Of a stretch of 46,832 nucleotides of DNA, positions 41,442 through 46,832 are shown one piece after another. Under the pieces are notes generated by a model, which made no database searches, was not told the DNA's origin, and was given only the letters and a program-made list of their open reading frames with translations. A program made the translations under genes and the position numbers. This DNA comes from Acidimicrobiia bacterium (GTDB lineage Bacteria > Actinomycetota > Acidimicrobiia > Spongiisociales > JAENVV01). Each line of letters opens with the position of its first letter. The first letter of the stretch is position 1. Location: positions 1 to 46,832 of the forward strand of contig JAENVV010000033.1 of NCBI GenBank assembly GCA_016650365.1, read 5' to 3'.

Positions 41442-41750
41442 CTAGCTCAGAGCCCTGATTGCTCCGGTCACAACCATGGCCGCCAGGACCACGATCAGGA
41501 AGGGCGCCTTGCGCCAGGCTGCGATTCCGGCGACGGTGACCCCGGCCAGGCGAGCATCGATCGTGATGTGCTGTCCGTCGGTGACGGTGGTGATGACCAC
41601 CAGTGCTGCAAACAGGGCGATTGGGAGCAACCGGGCCAGATCTGCCAAAGGCTCCGGTAGTCGTGCAAGGTCCAGGACGGTGAAACCGACGAGCTTGAGC
41701 AGGTAGGCGCCCACTGTCAGCACCCCGATACCGATCCAGACGGCGGTCAT
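41442..41750 (-). CDS. azlD: AzlD family branched-chain amino acid transport protein
   Basis: 102 residues, four hydrophobic segments, with LLKLVGFTVLDLARLPEPLADLARLLPIAL (seen in parts) and a C-terminal FLIVVLAAMVVTGAIRAL. This small protein pairs with AzlC to export branched-chain amino acids. The start overlaps the azlC stop by 4 bases (ATGA), giving coupled translation. It lies back to back with the AI-2E transporter end. Confidence 0.88.
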   Translation of the reverse strand: MTAVWIGIGVLTVGAYLLKLVGFTVLDLARLPEPLADLARLLPIALFAALVVITTVTDGQHITIDARLAGVTVAGIAAWRKAPFLIVVLAAMVVTGAIRALS

Positions 41751-42394
41751 CTGGATATTCCCCGGCCTGCCAAAATCCCCAGGGAGGCCAACAGAATCGG
41801 GATGCCCGCCGGAACGAAGGGTACGGCCGCAACGGCGACGACCACGGCGGTCACCGCCACCAGGATGATGCGTCGGCTACGCAGTAATGGGATGAGCATT
41901 GCCAGGAAGGCGGCCGGGAACGCCGCGTCGAGTCCGAGGGCAGCCGGATCACCGAGTTGTGACGCTCCGACGTGGCCCAACAGGGTGCCGATATTCCACA
42001 GGCTGTAAAGCCAGATGGCCGTCCACCAGAATGAGCGCCTCGGCTGTTGAGGATGAGCCAACGTCATGGCGGTCGTCTCATCGATGATGAACTGTGCCGT
42101 CACGAACCGCCGCCAACCGCGCACCGGTAAGTAGTCCGTGAGTGCCGGCCCGTACAGCGAGTTGCGCATGGCGAGAGTTAGGGCGCCGAGCGTGGCTGCG
42201 ATGGCCGTTCCGTGCGCCGCAATCACCGTGACGAACGCGAACTGCGATGCGCCCGTGAAGGTCAGGCCGGACAGCGCCATGGCTTGCAGCAGTGACAGGC
42301 CGCTCGTCGAGGCGAACACCCCGAAGGTCACGCCGACCACACCGACCGCGGCGGACAATGCGAAACCATCGCGACGGTAGGAGGTATCGGGCAT
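41747..42394 (-). CDS. azlC: AzlC family branched-chain amino acid exporter subunit
   Basis: 215 residues with six or so hydrophobic segments. The N-terminal GVVGVTFGVFASTSGLS, the FTGASQFAFVTVIAAHG block and the NSLYGPAL..FIIDETTAM region are typical of AzlC. It forms the larger part of the exporter with AzlD. The ATG at 42394 is chosen; an upstream in-frame start at 42433 adds 13 poorly conserved residues. No clear ribosome-binding site is visible. It is divergent from alaX. Confidence 0.88.
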   Translation of the reverse strand: MPDTSYRRDGFALSAAVGVVGVTFGVFASTSGLSLLQAMALSGLTFTGASQFAFVTVIAAHGTAIAATLGALTLAMRNSLYGPALTDYLPVRGWRRFVTAQFIIDETTAMTLAHPQQPRRSFWWTAIWLYSLWNIGTLLGHVGASQLGDPAALGLDAAFPAAFLAMLIPLLRSRRIILVAVTAVVVAVAAVPFVPAGIPILLASLGILAGRGISR

Positions 42395-42517
42395 GACGCT
42401 GGAGTGTACCGAACGTCCGCCAGGGGCTGTCAATACCGAGGCTATGGGCCTCGGCCGACAGTAGCTGTCGAGCCCGCATGAGCGGTTTGGCTCGGTTAGC
42501 CCACTACGCTGGCGCCC

Positions 42518-43228
42518 ATGGTTACCCAGGAAATTGCCGCAACCGACTCCTACGCTTCCTCGATCGACGCCACGGTTGTGGCAGTGCTCGATGAAGGCAT
42601 CGTGCTCGATTCGACCGTTTTCTACGCGAGAGGTGGCGGCCAGCCGGGTGATTCAGGGGTGTTGGCCGGCGACTTCGGTGAACTCGCCATCACTGACACG
42701 TTCCGGATGAAAGGCGACCCCGTCCATCAGTTCGAAGGAAAGCCGCCGAAGGTTGGTGAACGGGTTACCGCCTCGATCGATTGGGATCGCCGGTATCTCT
42801 TGATGCGCACCCATACGGCGCTTCACGCTCTCACGGCAGTGATCTACCGGGACTTTGGTGCCAAGGTCACCGGCGGTGACATGAAGCCGGGTATTGCCAG
42901 GATGGACTTCGAGTTGGCCTCGATGTCCCGCGAGTTCGCCGAAGACATCGCCCGCAAACTCAACGAAGAGTTGCACCGTGGTTATGACACGGAAATCCGG
43001 TTTCTTGAGCGAGATGTGGCCCTGGCCGATCCCGACCTGATTCGGACCAAAGTCAACCTGCTCCCCGACTCCCTCAAGACCATCCGGGTGGTCGACATCG
43101 TTGGTTTGGACAGGCAGGCCGACGGGGGGACGCATGTGCGGTCGACGTTGGAGGTTGGCTCGATCCAGGTGATCAAGACCGAGTCAAAAGGCAAGGCCAA
43201 CAAACGTATGCGGATCGAGATCATCTAG
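42518..43228 (+). CDS. alaX: Alanyl-tRNA editing protein (AlaX-type)
   Basis: 236 residues. It is a stand-alone relative of the AlaRS editing domain, with FYARGGGQPGD, the zinc motif RTHTALHAL (His99, His103) and QADGGTHVRST (His206). The usual Cys in CGGTH is Asp202 here, a variant I believe occurs in this group. It removes serine (or glycine) wrongly attached to tRNA-Ala. The ATG follows a short AT-poor gap, divergent from azlC. The next gene begins directly after the stop. Confidence 0.9.
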   Translation: MVTQEIAATDSYASSIDATVVAVLDEGIVLDSTVFYARGGGQPGDSGVLAGDFGELAITDTFRMKGDPVHQFEGKPPKVGERVTASIDWDRRYLLMRTHTALHALTAVIYRDFGAKVTGGDMKPGIARMDFELASMSREFAEDIARKLNEELHRGYDTEIRFLERDVALADPDLIRTKVNLLPDSLKTIRVVDIVGLDRQADGGTHVRSTLEVGSIQVIKTESKGKANKRMRIEII

Positions 43229-44197
43229 ATGGTCGACTTCGCCCTGGGCGTTTACTTCACGGGTCTGTTCGTGCGCGGCTGGCTGCGTGGGTTTGTCAAG
43301 GAAGCCATGGATCTCGTTGGCCTGCTGATCGGGGCTTTCGTAGCGTTTCGGTACAGCCGATCCCTCGGCGAGGTCCTCGAATCCATGTCCCAGACAGGGC
43401 CGACGGTCGCCCGCTATGTCGCCGGAATCATCTTGTTTCTTCTGGTGGGATCGTTGGCGGCCGTGGCTGCCCATTACCTCGGAAAGGTGGCCTATCGGCC
43501 AGGGTTCAAGACTTCAAACCGGGTGTTCGGTGCCTTGGCCGCTACATCATGGGGATGGCTGCTCGCCACCGTGATCATCATGTTGACCACGGTACTCCCG
43601 TTGCGGGGCACATTCGACGCGGCATTTCAGGACTCGGTGATTGTCGGTGCGATTACCAATCCCGAAGGGATGACTCAGAGGGTTGTTCGCACCGTGGCTG
43701 GGGATCGGCTCTTTTCGCAGGTCATCGCACTTGAAGACTTGTTTGGAGATCAACAGGTCATCCTCAAAGAAGGTGAATCGATACCGCTCGACCCGGTCCC
43801 CGCCGAAGACTTGTCGGTCGACGATGCGGCCGAGCAACGCATATTTGACCTACTGAACGGTGCGCGCATCGAGGCCGGTCTGGCCCCTCTGGTGTGGTCT
43901 GAAGCGCTTGCCTCGGTTGGTCGTGCCCACGGCGAGGACATGTATGTGACGGGTTACTTTTCACACGTATCGCCGATCACCGGGACCATCGGCGATCGCG
44001 TGTCTTCGGCAGGGATCTCCTATGTGATCGTTGGGGAGAACCTGGCACTGGCGGCCGATGCCGTGCAGGTCCATGAGGGTCTCATGGACAGTCCGTCGCA
44101 CCGTGAGAACATTCTCAGACCTCAATTCCGTCGGGTCGGGATCGGGGTCATTGACGGTCCAACCGGCCTGATGGTCGTGCAAGTGTTCAGCGGATGA
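43229..44197 (+). CDS. CvpA-like membrane domain fused to a CAP (SCP/PR1) domain
   Basis: 322 residues. The N-terminal part (about 1-165) has four hydrophobic helices with VRGWLRGFVKEAMDLVGLLIGA, the CvpA-family start. A linker of about 30 residues leads to a CAP domain (about 197-322). The CAP motifs are clear: LLNGARIEAGLAPLVWSEAL, HGEDMYVTGYFSH, VGENLA and DSPSHRENIL. CAP domains in bacteria are outside the membrane and often act in wall or lipid processes; their chemistry is usually unclear. There is no gap to alaX, and the end overlaps the next gene by 4 bases. Confidence 0.86.
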   Translation: MVDFALGVYFTGLFVRGWLRGFVKEAMDLVGLLIGAFVAFRYSRSLGEVLESMSQTGPTVARYVAGIILFLLVGSLAAVAAHYLGKVAYRPGFKTSNRVFGALAATSWGWLLATVIIMLTTVLPLRGTFDAAFQDSVIVGAITNPEGMTQRVVRTVAGDRLFSQVIALEDLFGDQQVILKEGESIPLDPVPAEDLSVDDAAEQRIFDLLNGARIEAGLAPLVWSEALASVGRAHGEDMYVTGYFSHVSPITGTIGDRVSSAGISYVIVGENLALAADAVQVHEGLMDSPSHRENILRPQFRRVGIGVIDGPTGLMVVQVFSG

Positions 44198-44610
44198 TCG
44201 ACGAGGCGTCTGCGACTCTCGCGGCCGCGTTGGTTGCCACTTACGGGGCGTTTGTTGCAGCTGGAACCGGGAAGTACGGGGTGGATCTCTCTCCGGCCAT
44301 ATCGGCTGGTGAGTCGTGGCTGCGGGCCGAGTTGGACGCCGAACTGTCAGCTCCGTACCACAAACAGCGGCGTGGACCGCTTGAGATCTTCCAGGCAGCC
44401 ATGACCTTTCCGACGGAGGCACTGGTCGATGCGGGCGCGCCAGAACCAGTCCGCGACCTCATGGCGGTCCGGGCGCTACCGGGGGATCGTTTTGATCTCG
44501 CTCCAGCGTCGTCGCGTGAAATAAGCGAGGACGTGTGGTCTGCCCACCTTGTGTGGGGTGTGACCAAAGCAAGAGCGCTGCGGGACCTAAGTGGAGCCGA
44601 GGGCGCTTAG
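44194..44610 (+). CDS. Hypothetical protein (138 aa) coupled to the CvpA-CAP gene
   Basis: 138 residues, mostly alpha-helical by pattern, with no signal or membrane segment. Conserved-looking strings are FVAAGTGKYGVDLSPAI and RRGPLEIFQAAMTFPTEALV. The ATG overlaps the CvpA-CAP stop (ATGA), so it is translated with it. Its 3' end runs 24 bases into the displaced tail of the WS/DGAT gene on the other strand. I recognise no family and assign no function. Confidence 0.66.
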   Translation: MIDEASATLAAALVATYGAFVAAGTGKYGVDLSPAISAGESWLRAELDAELSAPYHKQRRGPLEIFQAAMTFPTEALVDAGAPEPVRDLMAVRALPGDRFDLAPASSREISEDVWSAHLVWGVTKARALRDLSGAEGA

Positions 44611-44772
44611 TTCGTCGAAGGCGCTCTCGATGCAACCGACGAAGTCTTCGATGTCGGGAAGCAGATCCCACTCACCATTGACTCCCCAGGTGAGTTCCCC
44701 GTTGTAGGAGAAGAGCGCCAGCCCGTAGGCCTGGTTCTGCCACAGCGGGACGAGTGGATACTGGTGAACTAG
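44587..44772 (-). pseudogene. Displaced C-terminal tail of the WS/DGAT gene
   Basis: On the minus strand, reading from CTA 44772-44770 to TAG 44589-44587 gives a 61-residue piece. It contains VHQYPLVPLWQNQAYGLALF, SYNGELTWGVNGEWDLLPDI and SAFDELSALG. This is exactly the conserved end of wax-ester synthase/diacylglycerol acyltransferases and continues the main frame after FMLDN with a -1 shift. It has no start of its own. It is either the broken end of the gene or the correct end if one base is missing from the sequence. Confidence 0.8.
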
Positions 44773-45968
44773 TTGTCGAGCATGAACACGGGAAACTGCG
44801 GGCCCGGCACGTTCGTGACAGTGGCTGCGAATGGTCGCCGACCAGCGGCGAGACGAGCTCCGAGCGACAGGAGAGTACCTGGCGTGCCAGAAGACATCTG
44901 GACGATCGTCGATGCGCCAAGCGCCTGATCAGTTGATTTGAGTTTCTGGGTGGCGGCGGCCACTTTTTCGTACCGGCTTCGTGGGTCGGGGTCCGAAATG
45001 GGCAGGTCAACCAGCCACATGGCAACCTGGTTGCCGAGATTGCCGCGCTGATTGGTCGGCCGGACCGACACCGGCGCCATGATTCGGTACTCCATGTCGG
45101 CTACGTCGGTTTCACGATGGTCTTGGAGAAAGCTCCGTACTGCCCCGGCGACGGTGGTGAGGACCACGTCGTTGAGCGAACCGCCCAGGTGGTTCTTGAC
45201 GGCTTTGACGTCGCCGAGTGGCATGGTGGTCCAACTGAACCGGCGATTGGGTCCGATGGGCTGGTTGAGCGGGGTCGGGGCGCCTTTGCGCAACCAGCCT
45301 GAAGTGAGAGATGCCCCCACCGCCGACGCCTTGTGAACCAGGTCGGTAACCGTCTCTTCAGTGCGTTCCGGGCGGTTTCGGACCCGGTCCAATGTGGAGC
45401 GGAGCCGCCGGCCAAGGTCGCCTGCCGCCAATTCGGCTCCGGTCGGGGTTGGGGCAGGATGCCATGGCTGAGGCTGTCCGGGGTCTGATTCAGGCCCGAA
45501 TCCGTACATGACGGCCATTAGATCGACACTGGAGATGCCATCGATCATCGAATGGTGAATCTTCGAGATAAGCGCAAACCGATTCCCCGGGAGGCCATCG
45601 ACCAACCAGAACTCCCAGAGCGGTTTGGCCCTGTCGAGTGGTTGGGCCATGAGTCTCCCGGCCAGGTCCCTGAGCTGCTGTTCGGTTCCCGGAGGCGGGA
45701 GCGACGTGTGACGGATGTGGAAGTCGAGATTGAAGTCCTCATCGTCGATCCACACGGGATACTTTTCGAGGGGGATCCACGCAATTTTTTGACGATATCG
45801 GTTGACCAAATGAAGCCGCGAGGAGATGAACTGCCGAAATCGATCGATGCTCATCTCTTCGCCGGAATTCTCAAAGATGGCCACTGATCCGACGTGCATG
45901 TGGGTTACCGGCGATTCGAGCGCCAGAAAGGAAGCGTCAAGAAAAGAAAGTCGTTCGAGTTGTTTCAC
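44769..45968 (-). CDS. Wax-ester synthase/diacylglycerol acyltransferase, cut short by a frameshift
   Basis: 399 residues. LSFLDASFLALESPVTHMHVG is the family start. The catalytic motif HHSMIDG is intact (KIHHSMIDGISSVDL). NDVVLTTVAGAVRSFL and VTNVPGPQFPVFML follow. The frame then stops at TAG 44771-44769. About 60 residues of the usual C-terminus lie in the next frame (44587-44772). The enzyme makes wax esters or triacylglycerol from acyl-CoA and alcohol or diacylglycerol. The GTG at 45968 is used because CGGAGG lies 8 bases upstream, although a longer in-frame start exists. Activity without the tail is doubtful. Confidence 0.88.
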   Translation of the reverse strand: MKQLERLSFLDASFLALESPVTHMHVGSVAIFENSGEEMSIDRFRQFISSRLHLVNRYRQKIAWIPLEKYPVWIDDEDFNLDFHIRHTSLPPPGTEQQLRDLAGRLMAQPLDRAKPLWEFWLVDGLPGNRFALISKIHHSMIDGISSVDLMAVMYGFGPESDPGQPQPWHPAPTPTGAELAAGDLGRRLRSTLDRVRNRPERTEETVTDLVHKASAVGASLTSGWLRKGAPTPLNQPIGPNRRFSWTTMPLGDVKAVKNHLGGSLNDVVLTTVAGAVRSFLQDHRETDVADMEYRIMAPVSVRPTNQRGNLGNQVAMWLVDLPISDPDPRSRYEKVAAATQKLKSTDQALGASTIVQMSSGTPGTLLSLGARLAAGRRPFAATVTNVPGPQFPVFMLDN

Positions 45969-46086
45969 AAACCGTGCCTCCGTGATAACCACCTAGATCG
46001 TATCAACAAAACCATACGCTCGACCCCACGAGATTTCGTACGCCAACCAGGTCGTGAAGAATCGATCGCTGCTGGCTTTGGACGAG

Positions 46087-46145
46087 GCGAATGCACTTTG
46101 GGCTTGGCCAAAAGTGCATTCGCTTTTTTTGGCCAAGCAAAAAAG

Positions 46146-46147
<2 letters not shown>
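46087..46147. repeat. Three interleaved perfect hairpins next to tRNA-Arg
   Basis: Stem A: 46087-46099 with 46111-46123 (13 bp, 11-base loop), followed by seven T, so it is a good terminator on the plus strand. Stem B: 46102-46113 with 46127-46138 (12 bp, 13-base loop). Stem C: CGCTTTTTT 46121-46129 with AAAAAAGCG 46139-46147 (9 bp). A and B interleave, as do B and C, so they form a pseudoknot or exclude each other. On the minus strand this lies directly after the tRNA-Arg 3' end, so stem C could help end tRNA transcription. The 178-base gap 45969-46146 holds no other recognised feature. Confidence 0.8.
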
Positions 46148-46218
<71 letters not shown>

Positions 46219-46387
46219 GGGATCGGTTGGAAACGCGGTTGGAAACTCCGATTGGTGTTTCTTGATGCGTCGCCTGTGAGTGTAATGCGACCTGGTACGA
46301 GGACAATGTTGGGTTGAATGCCCCATGGCGCCCGTTTGGGCAGCGGCGGACCCGGTCTTTGGGTGTCGTGGCGTGTGGGGTGGCCGG

Positions 46388-46832
46388 TCAGGCGGTCTGT
46401 TGGAGTCGAATCAGGTCGACGGCTTGGGGCGTGGCGAAGACGTGTTCGGTTTGGGCGTTTCGGTAGGCCTGCCAGGCGAGCATGCTGAGATTGTTCTTTT
46501 CGAATCCGTAGTGGTGGAGTCGTTCTCTGGGGTGGTGGTCGTCGATGACCCGGTTGGCCGATTCTGCCGAGGCGCGCAGCTGATGCTGTACGTTTCCGAA
46601 GAGCTGGTCGGTTTCGGGGAACGCTCTGAGGTGTTCTGGCCGGTTGTAGCCGGTGAGTTTGTCTTCGGTGGTTTGGTCGAGGCGGATCCTCACGTACCCG
46701 TCGACCGTTCCGTCGTCGCCGGTGACGTCGTATTCGGCCGACAGGCGAACGGACCCGTCTTTCTTGTTGACCCGTTTGTTGATTTTGCGTCTTCGCAATG
46801 GTTGGAGGTGTTGGTTGCCGTCGACGTCGAAG
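46388..46832 (-). CDS. Hypothetical protein, possible transposase C-terminal part (partial)
   Basis: The frame runs off the right edge of the window and ends at TGA 46390-46388, giving about 147 residues. The visible end is basic and His/Asn-rich and contains ASAESANRVIDDHHPRERLH followed by NNLSMLAWQAYRNAQTEHVF. The string (A)ES-x-NR resembles the catalytic-Glu region of DDE transposases, where Glu is followed by Asn or Arg a few residues on, but this is a weak match. No terminal repeat can be seen because the element extends beyond the window. The 169-base gap to tRNA-Arg (46219-46387) holds nothing I recognise. Confidence 0.45.
   Translation of the reverse strand, partial: FDVDGNQHLQPLRRRKINKRVNKKDGSVRLSAEYDVTGDDGTVDGYVRIRLDQTTEDKLTGYNRPEHLRAFPETDQLFGNVQHQLRASAESANRVIDDHHPRERLHHYGFEKNNLSMLAWQAYRNAQTEHVFATPQAVDLIRLQQTA

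Noticed and set aside
42518-43228. AlaX with Asp in place of the Cys zinc ligand as a sign of inactivation
   Set aside because: His99, His103 and His206 are kept, and I believe the ADGGTHV form occurs in other AlaX proteins, so it is probably a normal variant.
44769-44780. Programmed -1 frameshift in the WS/DGAT gene
   Set aside because: No slippery heptamer precedes the TAG, and such regulation is not known for this family.

Overview
The window is one contiguous, gene-dense chromosomal segment of a moderately high-GC actinobacterium. The evidence is gene order as much as gene content. The run tilS-hpt-ftsH-folE-folP-folB-folK-panC-coaX-lysS-clpC and the run radA-disA-carD-ispF-cysS-rlmB match blocks familiar from Mycobacterium and relatives. 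Actinobacterial markers are also present: a SigR/RsrA-type redox sigma pair, a DUF2342 zinc metalloprotease, a DUF3263/LytR_C pair, a wax-ester/diacylglycerol acyltransferase and a four-repeat TopA tail. lsr2 and panD, which sit in the mycobacterial version of the block, are absent here. I infer a deep-branching actinobacterium, perhaps Acidimicrobiia. That placement is inference, not something the sequence states.

Layout. 1-3.7 kb: the last codons of a membrane pyrophosphatase, a terminator, a double histidine-phosphatase protein, a small unknown, PhoH with a PIN domain, and a decayed pentapeptide-repeat gene. 3.7-8.7 kb (minus strand): topA with a near-leaderless promoter, then an ECF sigma factor with its own ECF-type promoter, a coupled membrane anti-sigma factor and a membrane protein. 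8.8-12.3 kb: MFS exporter, tmk, holB and plsC, each overlapping the next, then a tRNA-Thr. 12.5-25.7 kb: sigR-rsrA, a small membrane protein, the metalloprotease and tilS-hpt-ftsH. A tightly overlapping folate cluster (folE-folP-X-folB-folK) and a pantothenate/CoA cluster (DUF2520-panC-coaX) follow, then lysS. 25.7-31.2 kb: a polyprenyl diphosphate synthase, clpC with a strong terminator, and a secreted lytic transglycosylase behind a structured leader; a zinc-ribbon/discoidin-like membrane protein comes last. 31.3-38.1 kb: radA, disA, carD, a PIN/TRAM protein, ispF, cysS, rlmB and a second tRNA-Thr. 38.2-46.8 kb: cell-envelope and membrane genes (LytR_C protein, AI-2E transporter, AzlC/AzlD), a trans-editing AlaX, a CvpA-CAP fusion and a frameshifted WS/DGAT. 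The window ends with chained palindromes beside a tRNA-Arg and a possible transposase remnant.

The main themes are DNA replication and topology (topA, tmk, holB, radA, disA), redox and envelope stress (two ECF sigma/anti-sigma pairs, clpC, ftsH), and cofactor synthesis. The most unusual observations lie in the cofactor block. FolK is fused to an ICMT-like membrane domain. A phosphatase-fold protein between folP and folB has lost its catalytic Cys and Arg. CoaX has lost two acidic active-site residues. Other points of interest are a leader RNA that can mask the ribosome-binding site of a cell-wall hydrolase, three interleaved perfect hairpins next to tRNA-Arg, and two genes broken by single-base frame changes.
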